This document shows positions 1-7,273 of a DNA stretch of 9,805 bases, piece after piece. Each line of letters begins with the position of its first letter. Position 1 is the first letter of the stretch. The notes under the pieces are model-generated. The model searched no databases and had not been told where the DNA came from. It saw only the letters and a program-made list of their open reading frames with translations. The DNA is from JAITWN01 sp964581365. GTDB lineage: Bacteria; Pseudomonadota; Gammaproteobacteria; SZUA-140. The DNA is taken from assembly GCA_964581365.1 (NCBI GenBank), contig CAZOOF010000061.1, positions 1 to 9,805 of the forward strand, read 5' to 3'. The position numbers were made by a program, and so were the translations under genes.

Positions 1-56
1 CGCTGATCGCCATCAACTGGTATCTGATCCGTCGCGGTCTCGGGCTGCGTCAGTAG
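1..56 (+). CDS. ABC-2 type transporter permease, C-terminal end only (partial)
   Basis: Only the last 17 codons and a TAG stop (54-56) are visible, reading from base 3 as LIAINWYLIRRGLGLRQ: the end of a hydrophobic helix and a short basic tail. This looks like the end of an ABC-2 type permease. The assignment leans on the second copy of the same sequence at 5398-5489, which lies next to a recognisable ABC ATPase fragment. The gene enters from the left edge, so whether it is intact cannot be judged. Unlike the second copy, this one keeps its stop codon. It runs convergently into the SulP remnant. Confidence 0.45.
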   Translation, partial: LIAINWYLIRRGLGLRQ

Positions 57-419
57 CCCGCGACAGAGCGCAGGCCCGCTCTTCGCGCAGACTATCGAAG
101 GTGCTCTCCATGCGGGCAGGTGAATTCTGGCGTGCAGCGCTTCGAGCAGTCCGCCCCTTCCCAGCTTCTCCATCACCGGCCATTTGACCTCGGCCGGGTG
201 CAGCTCGCCACCCGTGGCGCGCAGCATCGCTTCCACCGCCGCAACATTTGCACCGCGGTGGCATCCACATAGCTCACCGAGGACATGATCAGGACCACGT
301 GCCGGGGTCCATGCGTGCGGATTTCATCCGCGATGCGGCGTTCGACGAGGTCGACGTTGCCTAAGAGACGTGCCAAAGAACAGGTTCTCGTCGATGCGCA
401 GCATGAGTACGGCGGGATC
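1..419 (-). pseudogene. Frameshifted remnant of SulP anion transporter C-terminus (STAS domain)
   Basis: Read on the minus strand this matches the C-terminal STAS region of the intact SulP gene at 5447-7141. It starts near ENLFFG and runs through the SSVSYVDATA and EVKWPV segments. Over the 41 residues from NVDLVE to QMLRR, 33 are identical. Two lesions break the frame: a 13-base insertion at about 362-374 (after ENLFFG), flanked by GCC on both sides, and a one-base loss near 236-240 (after QMLRR). All transmembrane helices are missing: homology stops abruptly near base 419, upstream of which lies the cytochrome operon leader. No start codon or ribosome binding site suits the fragment. It is best read as the decayed end of a duplicated SulP gene. 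Confidence 0.85.
1..419 (+). repeat. Left copy of a long diverged direct repeat (partner 5435-5836)
   Basis: Bases 1-53 and 5435-5487 are nearly identical. After a poorly matching stretch, similarity resumes from about 110 and runs to 419 (partner about 5535-5836). Both copies lie in the same orientation about 5.4 kb apart and contain the convergent 3' ends of an ABC permease and a SulP gene. The copies differ by many substitutions, a 13-base insertion and small indels, so the duplication is not recent. The left limit is unknown because the window begins inside the repeat. Confidence 0.85.
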
Positions 420-471
420 CGCTTATGGAATCACCTCAATCACACACTTGGTGATTGCGTAGTCACCCTTA

Positions 472-501
472 TTGAAGCAGTTTCTTGCCAGTCAGCAAAA
501 T
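472..501 (+). promoter_or_regulatory. Possible sigma70-like promoter for the cytochrome operon
   Basis: TTGAAG (472-477) and CAAAAT (496-501), 18 bases apart, each match four of six bases of the -35 and -10 consensus. They sit in the AT-richer leader, about 65 bases before the decahaem cytochrome start. Just upstream, GGTGA (450-454) and TCACC (463-467) form a small inverted repeat that could be an operator. The match is weak and no better candidate was found by eye. Confidence 0.22.
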
Positions 502-566
502 CACCTATCCAGGAAGTATGAGCTCATAAGAAGAACCCATCGAGTCCAGCAAGGGAACCATGCTCA

Positions 567-1520
567 ATGGCAAGGGAATCATGCACAGCATTACTCACCA
601 CCATCCTGGCCCCATGTCTGGCCATTCTGCTACTGATCACCAGCCCGGACAGCACCCAGGCAGCGGAAGCGACTTACATCGGCGAGAAAACCTGCTTCCA
701 ATGCCACAGCCAGGAGAGCACGCACTTCGGCGAGACTCTTCACGCCCAGATGTTTCGCCTGAATCCCAGGAACACGCTCGAAAGCAGGGTCTGCGAGGCC
801 TGCCACGGTCCCGGATCTGAGCACGCCAAGGCACCCCACGACAAGACGCTCATCATCGGCTTCACCAAGGCCTGGAACACGCCCGTCGAGACGCAGAACG
901 GGCAATGCCTGGCTTGCCACCAGGGAGGCAATCGTTTGCATTGGCCGGGCTCCGCACACGCCGCCAACAAGCTCGGCTGCGCCGACTGCCACAACCCCAT
1001 GCAGCGCACTTCGGCGAACTCGCTGCTCGCCCGCGCCAGCATCAGCGAAACCTGCTTCCAATGCCATCAGCAGCAGCGATCAGAATTCATGAAGCGCTCT
1101 CACATGCCCTTGCCGGAGGGCAAGATGAGCTGCGTCGACTGCCACAATCCGCACGGATCGGTGACCCGGCCTCTGCTCAAGGCCGACGACGTCAACTCGC
1201 TCTGCTATAACTGTCACGCGGAGAAGCGCGGCCCCTTCCTCTGGGAACACGCCCCCGTGCGCGAGAACTGCCTCAACTGCCACACGCCCCACGGATCCAA
1301 TCACGACAAGCTGCTGGTGGTGGCGCGACCCCAGCTCTGTCAGCAATGTCACGCGCCGTCGATCGGCCATCCCAACCAGTTCTTCAACAACAGCCAGACC
1401 GCCGCATCGGCTCTCGTCGGCGGCGTGCAGAGCCCCCGCATCATCGGCCGTGTATGCCAGAACTGTCATACGCAAATTCACGGCAGCAACCACCCGGCCG
1501 GATCCCGCTGGCAGCGATAA
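567..1520 (+). CDS. mtrA: DmsE/MtrA-family periplasmic decahaem c-type cytochrome
   Basis: This encodes 317 residues with a Sec signal peptide (hydrophobic about 8-26, likely cleavage after STQA at 32) and ten CxxCH haem sites, at residues 43, 76, 114, 138, 163, 189, 213, 235, 258 and 297. Haem count, length and signature segments (ACHGPGSEH, RSHMPLPEGKMSC, EKRGPFLWEHAPVREN, CHTPHGSNH) match the DmsE/MtrA/MtoA family. These proteins plug the periplasmic side of an MtrB barrel and carry electrons through the outer membrane. It lacks the long N-terminal extension known for PioA. Many further histidines fit bis-His haem ligation. AAGGGAA (551-557) lies nine bases before the ATG at 567; an ATG at 560 is in another frame. 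It is the first gene of the operon, 29 bases before the mtrB-like start. Direction of electron flow cannot be read from the sequence. Confidence 0.95.
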   Translation: MARESCTALLTTILAPCLAILLLITSPDSTQAAEATYIGEKTCFQCHSQESTHFGETLHAQMFRLNPRNTLESRVCEACHGPGSEHAKAPHDKTLIIGFTKAWNTPVETQNGQCLACHQGGNRLHWPGSAHAANKLGCADCHNPMQRTSANSLLARASISETCFQCHQQQRSEFMKRSHMPLPEGKMSCVDCHNPHGSVTRPLLKADDVNSLCYNCHAEKRGPFLWEHAPVRENCLNCHTPHGSNHDKLLVVARPQLCQQCHAPSIGHPNQFFNNSQTAASALVGGVQSPRIIGRVCQNCHTQIHGSNHPAGSRWQR

Positions 1521-1549
1521 GAGCCGATTTCAGCAGGAGGCGAATGGCG

Positions 1550-4387
1550 ATGACCATACAAACACGGAAAAGCAGGTCGAACCTACGCAGAAAACTCCTG
1601 AGCGCGTGGATCGGCAGCATTCTTGCACCGCTCGCCATCCCTGCCGTTCAGGCCGATTCCGGTGCCGGCGTCGACACAACGCTGGGCAACACGCTCAATC
1701 CGCGGACCCTGGGCAATGTGCAGATCAAGGATCCCGAAGGACGGGGCGAGGCGCCGTACAGCCGCAATCCGACCGGCTTCCTCTATGACTGGCCGAACAG
1801 AACGACCGGATTCGGACGGGCCGGCGCGGCCTGGTTCGAAGGGGCTTTCGCACCCGCCACCGCTCCCGAAGACACATCAGATGAAGAAAAGCCGGCAGAT
1901 GCGGACGCGAAGACCACTTACTTCCGCGGCCACATCGAAATCGGCGTGATCGATGCAGGTGGCGACGAGGATAGAGCCAAGTTTCGCGAATACAAAGACC
2001 TGGACGACGGCCTCTACATACCGAATCTCGGCCTGTCCTGGGAGCGGGACACCAGCTATCTCGACATCGTGGGCGGCGGCATCGGCCGGGACGACCAATA
2101 CTACGGTCTGACCTTCGGTCGCTACAACGACTGGCGTATCAAGGGGTTCTACAACGAGACCCCGCATGTGTTCACTACCACGTACCGCTCGCTCTGGAAC
2201 GGACTCGGCACGGACGAACTGACCCTGAGAAATCTGACTCCCGGTGGCACCACCGACGCTAACACCACCCAGGCAGCCATCAGGGACGCGCTCGCAAACA
2301 CCGACGACACCGAACTCGCCCTGCTGCGACAGAAAGGCGGCGCACGCCTCGACATGAGGCTGTCGGAGCGCTGGCGATTCTTTTTCAACGCCACCCAGGA
2401 GAAGCGCGAAGGCACGCGACCGTTCGGGGCAGTCTTCGGCGGCGGCGGTGGCGGCGGCAACATCGAGATTGCCGAGTCCATCGACTACATCACGCAGGAC
2501 ATGATGACCGGTTTCCAGTTCGCGGACGAACTCTCGAGCTTCAACGTCCAGGCAAGCATCTCGCTCTTCCGCAACGACATCGATACGCTGACTTTCGATA
2601 ACCCACTGTTCATCAACACCAACACCATCACTGGCGTGCCGCCGACGACCTTCACCCAGGGGCAGATCGACCTCTATCCCGATAACGAGTACTACAATCT
2701 CAAGGGAGAGTACGCACGCCGGTTGCCGAATTTCTATGACGGACGCTTCACTGGCGTGGTATCGCTCAGCACCATGCGCCAGAACGACGACCTCATCCCC
2801 TGGACCAGATATTCTCTGACCGGCGGGGCCATCAACGGCGTCCCCACTGATGACAACTGGAACACTCCGGCGGCACTCACCAAGCAGTCGGCAGACGCGC
2901 GCATCGATACCCGTCTGGTGGATATCGGCCTCGCACTGCGACCCCTCAGCGATCTCGATGTGAAAGGCAAGATACGCTACTATGAGACCAAGAACCGCAC
3001 CGAGTTCTGGGCCTGCAATCCGCTCACCGGGCAGTGGGGCCGGCTGCTCAACAACGGCAGCGGCGGCGCCTTCGTCTTCCCGCACCTGACCGCCGGCGTG
3101 AATCCCGACGGCACGACGAACACCGACTACAACGCCGCAGGCTGCAATCTTGCCGCCACTCAGGCGCTGGGACTCGTCCCCAGTGCCGGCAACGTAAACC
3201 TCCGCAACATCCCCTACGAGTATAAGCAGTACAACTACACCGTCAGCGCCGACTACCGGCTCTCGCGCAACAACAGCGTGAACGCTGCTATCGAGCGTGA
3301 GACCTTCAAGCGCGAGTATCGGGAACGCGATGAAACCTGGGAAAACAAGTTCAAGCTAGGCTACGTGAATCGCAGCCTCGCTCGCGGCACCGCGCGCCTG
3401 TCACTGGAACACGACCGGCGCCGCGGCAGCGACTACAGCGCACATGTTTACCACCAGTTCTACAGCGCGGCGCTCGGTCCGACGCCGGAAACGGACGGCG
3501 TCAACGTGGCATCCTGGATTCACGTCATCGAGCAGTTCCGCAAGTTCGATGTCGCCGATCGTGATCAGAACATCTTCAACGGGCGGTTCAATTATGCGCT
3601 CACCTCCGCGGTCGACGCCGGCATGACGGTGCAGATCAAGGATGCCCGTTACCCGGCTGAGTATGGCCGCCGCGACCACCAGCGCCAGAACTCGCTGTCT
3701 CTCGACGTCAACTGGCAGCCTTCGCCGACCCTCGGCGTGTTCGGCTTCTACTCGTATCAGGACGGCCGCATGAAGCAGCGCGGCAATCGCTCAAATGCCT
3801 GCGTACTCGGCACGACCTACTACTTCTGGAGCACCGGCGAGGTGACGACGACGAGCGACGCCCCGGGCTCCGGCTCGATCCTGCTGGGAACGTCTACGCC
3901 GACCGCCGCCGATTGGGAAAACGTCTGCGCTCCCGCCGGCACGCTGAGCCCGCTCTTTCCCAACAGCCGCGCCTGGGAAGTCACCCATAAGGATCGCAAC
4001 GATGTTTTCGGTGTCGGGATGCGATACGACTTCGACCTGGCCGCTGTGAACCTCAGCTTCACGCGCGCCTACGGTCGGACCAGCATCGACTATGTCTACA
4101 ACCCGATCGGACAGTTGATGACGGAGACCGACGCCGCACTGGCAGGCAGCGGATTCGAGGATCTGACATTCAGCCAGAACATTTTCGAGGCCATTCTCAC
4201 CATACCGGTCAGGAAGACCACGGCGGTGGATCTCCTGTACCGTTACGAGAGCGCCAAGATCGATGACTGGCATTACAACGGTGTCAGGGAAAACCCGATG
4301 CCGGCAAGCAACGCGGTGTATCTGGATGCCGGCCCTGAGGATTACAGAGCTCATGTGGTCGGCGTCATGGTGCGGGCTGATTTCTGA
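1550..4387 (+). CDS. mtrB: MtrB/PioB-family outer-membrane beta-barrel of a porin-cytochrome conduit
   Basis: This encodes 945 residues from the ATG at 1550, nine bases after a consensus AGGAGG (1535-1540). An ATG at 1544 is in frame but only three bases from that site, and the open frame back to 1346 is overlap with the cytochrome gene. A basic n-region (RKSRSNLRRK) and hydrophobic stretch give a signal peptide cleaved near PAVQA/D (35). The rest is rich in alternating aromatic and polar strands and ends in ADF, with the terminal aromatic residue typical of barrel proteins. The family forms the sheath that holds an MtrA-type cytochrome in the outer membrane. It is longer than the roughly 700-residue Shewanella MtrB. 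Oddities are a seven-glycine run near 299-305 and four cysteines (489, 532, 751, 793) in apparent loops; the N-terminal CxxC of Shewanella MtrB is absent. Confidence 0.93.
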   Translation: MTIQTRKSRSNLRRKLLSAWIGSILAPLAIPAVQADSGAGVDTTLGNTLNPRTLGNVQIKDPEGRGEAPYSRNPTGFLYDWPNRTTGFGRAGAAWFEGAFAPATAPEDTSDEEKPADADAKTTYFRGHIEIGVIDAGGDEDRAKFREYKDLDDGLYIPNLGLSWERDTSYLDIVGGGIGRDDQYYGLTFGRYNDWRIKGFYNETPHVFTTTYRSLWNGLGTDELTLRNLTPGGTTDANTTQAAIRDALANTDDTELALLRQKGGARLDMRLSERWRFFFNATQEKREGTRPFGAVFGGGGGGGNIEIAESIDYITQDMMTGFQFADELSSFNVQASISLFRNDIDTLTFDNPLFINTNTITGVPPTTFTQGQIDLYPDNEYYNLKGEYARRLPNFYDGRFTGVVSLSTMRQNDDLIPWTRYSLTGGAINGVPTDDNWNTPAALTKQSADARIDTRLVDIGLALRPLSDLDVKGKIRYYETKNRTEFWACNPLTGQWGRLLNNGSGGAFVFPHLTAGVNPDGTTNTDYNAAGCNLAATQALGLVPSAGNVNLRNIPYEYKQYNYTVSADYRLSRNNSVNAAIERETFKREYRERDETWENKFKLGYVNRSLARGTARLSLEHDRRRGSDYSAHVYHQFYSAALGPTPETDGVNVASWIHVIEQFRKFDVADRDQNIFNGRFNYALTSAVDAGMTVQIKDARYPAEYGRRDHQRQNSLSLDVNWQPSPTLGVFGFYSYQDGRMKQRGNRSNACVLGTTYYFWSTGEVTTTSDAPGSGSILLGTSTPTAADWENVCAPAGTLSPLFPNSRAWEVTHKDRNDVFGVGMRYDFDLAAVNLSFTRAYGRTSIDYVYNPIGQLMTETDAALAGSGFEDLTFSQNIFEAILTIPVRKTTAVDLLYRYESAKIDDWHYNGVRENPMPASNAVYLDAGPEDYRAHVVGVMVRADF

Positions 4388-4414
4388 GCCCCCTCAAACC
4401 GGGAGGACGCGTTC

Positions 4415-5020
4415 GTGAAACAGAAATCGATACGTCTCTCCGGCACCGGCCTCATGCTGCTGACCTGGTGCCTGGCCGCTACGGCGCTTGCCGATGAGCC
4501 GCCTCAGATCGTGACGGAGATTTGCGGCGGCTGCCACGGCGTGGATGGCAACAGCATCGTGCCTACGTTCCCCAGCCTGGCCGGTCAGCAGCCCGAATAC
4601 ACTACCAAACAGCTCAAGGAATTCGTTTCGCGCAAACGTCTGAACGTGGCAATGGAGCCTTTCCTGCCCCAACTGAAGACGGCTGACCTGGACGAGATCG
4701 CAAGCTACTTCTCTGCGCAGAAGCCGGCCTCACGCGAGGTTGCGGACGCCGCGCTTGCCGAGGCGGGCAGGACGATCTTCGAGCGCGGCAAGCCGGATGC
4801 CGGTGTGCCCGCCTGCGGGGCCTGTCACATGCCCACGGGCGAAGGCTTCACGCGATTCCCGCGTCTGGCCGGGCAGGATCAGGAGTACATCAAGAAACAG
4901 ATCGCAGATTTCAGGAGCGGCACTCGCAACAACGACCGCGGCCGCGTCATGCGTGCCATCGCCGAACGGATGAGCGATCAGGACACCGAGGCCGTGGCCA
5001 CATTCATTTCGGGACTGTAG
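4415..5020 (+). CDS. Dihaem c4-like periplasmic cytochrome c
   Basis: This encodes 201 residues from a GTG start, seven bases after GGGAGGA (4401-4407) and 27 bases after the mtrB-like stop. The signal peptide ends near ATALA/D (26). Two cytochrome c domains follow, with haem motifs CGGCH at 37 and CGACH at 134, each followed by an FPSLAGQ or FPRLAGQ segment typical of cytochrome c4. Met80 is the probable axial ligand of the first haem and Met179 or Met186 of the second. Cytochromes c4 shuttle electrons in the periplasm, often to terminal oxidases. In this operon it is the obvious candidate to pass electrons between the decahaem cytochrome and the inner membrane. It ends the operon. Confidence 0.92.
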   Translation: MKQKSIRLSGTGLMLLTWCLAATALADEPPQIVTEICGGCHGVDGNSIVPTFPSLAGQQPEYTTKQLKEFVSRKRLNVAMEPFLPQLKTADLDEIASYFSAQKPASREVADAALAEAGRTIFERGKPDAGVPACGACHMPTGEGFTRFPRLAGQDQEYIKKQIADFRSGTRNNDRGRVMRAIAERMSDQDTEAVATFISGL

Positions 5021-5035
5021 AAGGCGCATTCACCG

Positions 5036-5057
5036 CGAAAGCCGGGACCCCCTTTCG
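5036..5057 (+). terminator. Weak hairpin after the cytochrome operon
   Basis: CGAAAG (5036-5041) and CTTTCG (5052-5057) can pair over a ten-base loop that itself contains GGG and CCC. It lies 15 bases after the c4-like stop, the right place to end the operon, but no T-tract follows and the stem is only six pairs. Confidence 0.3.
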
Positions 5058-5135
5058 GCTCCATGCCTTGGCCTCCTCACCTTCGACTGGTCTGGCGCGC
5101 CGCACGCTGACGCGCGGCATTCGTGCACACGGCCC

Positions 5136-5165
5136 TTGACACCCGGGGCAGGCGCAATCTTATCG
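5136..5165 (+). promoter_or_regulatory. Relic promoter before the ABC transporter pseudogene
   Basis: A perfect TTGACA (5136-5141) is followed after 18 bases by TTATCG (5160-5165), a poor -10. It sits just upstream of the decayed ABC ATPase start region near 5179, so it may be the former promoter of that operon. If still active it would transcribe antisense into the 3' end of the SulP gene. Confidence 0.3.
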
Positions 5166-5178
5166 TCCATCGCCTGTT

Positions 5179-5489
5179 CTGATACCCGACCTATCCCGCT
5201 GCCGACTGGAGAAGGCTTATACCTCCGGGACGCTCACGTTCAAGGGCGTATCGCTCGAAATCCCTGAAGGCGATTTGTTTGCATTATTCGTCCCCAACGG
5301 CGCCGCAAACCACGATCATCGGCATCGTCACCGGGCTGGTGACGAAGCGCGGCGGCACGTGCCGCTATGGCTTCCTCGGCGCTTCCGATGTCCCGCGTGG
5401 ATTTCGATCACGCTGCTGCTCGCTCTTATCGGCGCGCTGATCACAATCAACTGGTATCTGATCCGTCGCGGTCTCGGGCTGCGTCAGGG
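5179..5489 (+). pseudogene. Collapsed ABC transporter: ATPase N-terminus joined to permease C-terminus
   Basis: From about 5209 the frame reads like an ABC ATPase N-terminus: KAYTSGTLTFKGVSLEIPEG, then DLFALFVPNGA. The normal Walker A there is GPNGAGKTT. Here the first glycine is valine, and a two-base loss near 5304-5309 shifts the frame; the expected TTIIGIVTGLVTKRGG resumes in the new frame. No ATPase body follows. By about 5398 the sequence becomes ISITLLLALIGALITINW and a basic tail, the last helix of a permease, also seen at the left edge of the window. The ATPase core and most of the permease have therefore been deleted. The permease stop present in the left copy is also lost. No start codon is recognisable; CTG stands near the expected position. 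Confidence 0.72.
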
Positions 5490-5836
5490 AGAGCCGGTGT
5501 ATCACCTTCCCCTGCACGCAGCGCCTTGAAAGCGCTCCATGCGGAAAGGTGAACACGGCCGCTCAGTATCCCCAGTAGCCCGTCCCGTCCCAGCCTTTTC
5601 TCCACCGGCCATTTCACCTCCGCCAGATGCAGTTCGCCGCCGGCGGCGCGCAGCATCGCATCCACTCGACGCAGCATCTGCGCGGCCGTCGCATCGACGT
5701 AACTCACCGAGGACATGATGAGGACGACGCGCCGGGCTCCGCGCGCGCGTATCTCGTCCCGCAGACGGTGCTCCACCAGGTCGACATTCCCGAAGAACAG
5801 GTTCTCGTCGATGCGCAGCATCAGCACCGCCGGATC
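5435..5836 (+). repeat. Right copy of the long diverged direct repeat (partner 1-419)
   Basis: This is the counterpart of bases 1-419 in the same orientation. It covers the permease end (5435-5487) and the STAS-coding part of the intact SulP gene (about 5535-5836). Here the SulP frame is intact while the permease has lost its stop. The two copies bracket the three-gene cytochrome operon. Confidence 0.85.
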
Positions 5837-7141
5837 AACCTCGGCCGCATGGTGCTCGATATTGCGGAAATGCTCGGTGCCCGGCACCCTGCCGACCACG
5901 GCAATATGGGGACGGCTGGCGCGCCGGATAAGAATGGCGAGTGACAGGGCGATGCCGAGACCGATGCCGGTTTCTACTCCGGAAATTACCACGCCTGCCG
6001 CGGTAACCAGCAGAGCCGCGCCTTCTGCGCGATCGTAGCGCCAGGTCTGTCGCAGGGTGCGCAGATCGATCATGCTCCAGGCCACCACGATGAGCAGCGC
6101 CGCCACCACCGCGGTCGGCAGCGTACGAAAGATTCCGGTCGACGTGAGCAGTGCCAGGGCTACCACCGCTGCCGCGAACACTCCGCTCATCCGGCTGCGC
6201 GCTCCGGCCTCGAACGCAATCGCGGTGCGCGACAGGCTGCCGGAAACCGGAAAGCCGCCGCTCAAGGCGCTGGCGACATTGGCCGCCCCCAGGCCACGCA
6301 TCTCCGCATTGCCGTCAGGCCCTGGACTGTCTCCGCTGATCGTCTGTGCGATCGCGATACTGGAGGCATGCACCACGAACGCGATCAGCAGCGCGGACAG
6401 CCACAGCTCCGACACCAGTCCGGGAGACAAGGGGGGCAGCAGCGGATGCGGCAGCCCGGCCGGCAGATGGCCAACCACATCGATGCGAATTCCGGTATCC
6501 AGCCAGGCGACCATCGCCGCGCTGCCGAGCATCAGCGCCAGCGGCACCAGTCCGACCAGCACCCGCGCCAGGCGCGGCGGCAGGCCAACACGCGGCAGCG
6601 TGGTCGCAGCACCGCGCGAAAGCATGAGAATGAGCATCGCGCCCAATCCGAGCGCTGCGGTCAGCGGCTCCATCAGCCGCATTTCCTCGCGATGAATGCC
6701 GAGCAAGAGCGGAATCTGGCCGAGGATGATGAGCACCGCGGTACCGCTGACGAAGCCGCTGATCACCGGGCGGCTGAGGAAGCGGGCGAGCGAGCCCAGA
6801 CGCAGGATTCCGGCAAGGATGAGAAAGGCGCCGGACAACAGTGCGATGATGGCAGCAGCCGCCATGGGATCCGTGGTCTCTGGAACCGAACTGAGCGCGG
6901 CCGCCGTCATCAGTGAGGTGACCGCGACTGGCCCCACCGACAGCAGCGGCGAGGACCCGAACAGCGCGTAAGCGAGCAAGGGCGCCAGACTCGCATAGAG
7001 CCCGGCCTGCGGCGGCAAGCCGGCGAGCGTCGCAAACGCGACTGCCTGCGGCAGGAGCATGAGCGCGACCATCGCTCCGGCGATCAGGTCCCCGCTCATC
7101 TTCTCCAGGAGGGGTCGCCGATGAGCGCCGCTCAAGCGCAT
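5447..7141 (-). CDS. SulP family inorganic anion transporter with STAS domain
   Basis: This encodes 564 residues from the ATG at 7141 (MRLSGAH), preceded on its strand by GGAG about ten bases away. The frame stays open to 7354, but that part reads as non-family sequence and would overlap the divergent dioxygenase. The membrane domain (about 15-415) carries SulP hallmarks: LPQAVAFATLAGLPPQAGLY, then FGSSPLLSVGPVAVTSLM, and later DGNAEMRGLGAANVASALSG with GGFPVSGSLSRTA. A linker GRVPGTEHFRN leads to a STAS domain (about 425-530, SSVSYVDATAAQM). SulP proteins move sulfate, bicarbonate or related anions through the inner membrane. Beside a persulfide dioxygenase, sulfite or sulfate is a reasonable cargo, but this is inferred. 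The last 20 or so residues are encoded antisense to the permease relic. Confidence 0.93.
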   Translation of the reverse strand: MRLSGAHRRPLLEKMSGDLIAGAMVALMLLPQAVAFATLAGLPPQAGLYASLAPLLAYALFGSSPLLSVGPVAVTSLMTAAALSSVPETTDPMAAAAIIALLSGAFLILAGILRLGSLARFLSRPVISGFVSGTAVLIILGQIPLLLGIHREEMRLMEPLTAALGLGAMLILMLSRGAATTLPRVGLPPRLARVLVGLVPLALMLGSAAMVAWLDTGIRIDVVGHLPAGLPHPLLPPLSPGLVSELWLSALLIAFVVHASSIAIAQTISGDSPGPDGNAEMRGLGAANVASALSGGFPVSGSLSRTAIAFEAGARSRMSGVFAAAVVALALLTSTGIFRTLPTAVVAALLIVVAWSMIDLRTLRQTWRYDRAEGAALLVTAAGVVISGVETGIGLGIALSLAILIRRASRPHIAVVGRVPGTEHFRNIEHHAAEVDPAVLMLRIDENLFFGNVDLVEHRLRDEIRARGARRVVLIMSSVSYVDATAAQMLRRVDAMLRAAGGELHLAEVKWPVEKRLGRDGLLGILSGRVHLSAWSAFKALRAGEGDTPALPDAARDRDGSDTS

Positions 7142-7273
7142 CACACCCGCGCTCCGGGCAGGCGGAGATTGGCGTGGCAGAGAAATCCGCGCCGCGATAC
7201 AGTGGAGAGACTCGCGAACATTGGACCCGTTTCCCCAAGCGCCGCCGCGGGCGGTGAAATGGAGCCTGTCATC

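Noticed and set aside
450..467. CRP/FNR-type operator in the leader
   Set aside because: GTGA and TCAC are separated by eight bases rather than six, and TTGAT-N4-ATCAA is not present.
567..620. Lipoprotein signal in the decahaem cytochrome
   Set aside because: Cys17 is preceded by Leu-Ala-Pro, which does not fit a lipobox, and a normal signal peptidase I site follows at about residue 32.
1346..1549. Upstream extension of the mtrB-like frame to 1346
   Set aside because: It overlaps the decahaem cytochrome in another frame, and the consensus AGGAGG at 1535-1540 with an ideal nine-base spacing marks the start at 1550, directly before a signal peptide.
1877..3085. Long minus-strand open frame inside the mtrB-like gene
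   Set aside because: It is a shadow of GC-rich coding sequence: no membrane, motif or ribosome binding evidence, and the plus-strand protein is a clear family member.
6057..6695. Plus-strand open frame opposite the SulP gene
   Set aside because: Low-complexity Ser/Ala/Arg composition typical of antisense readings; the minus strand encodes an unmistakable SulP protein.
7169..7201. Sigma70 or sigma54 promoter in the SulP-dioxygenase gap
   Set aside because: TTGGCG and GATACA are 21 bases apart, too far for a good sigma70 promoter, and the GG-N10-GC core of sigma54 is not met.
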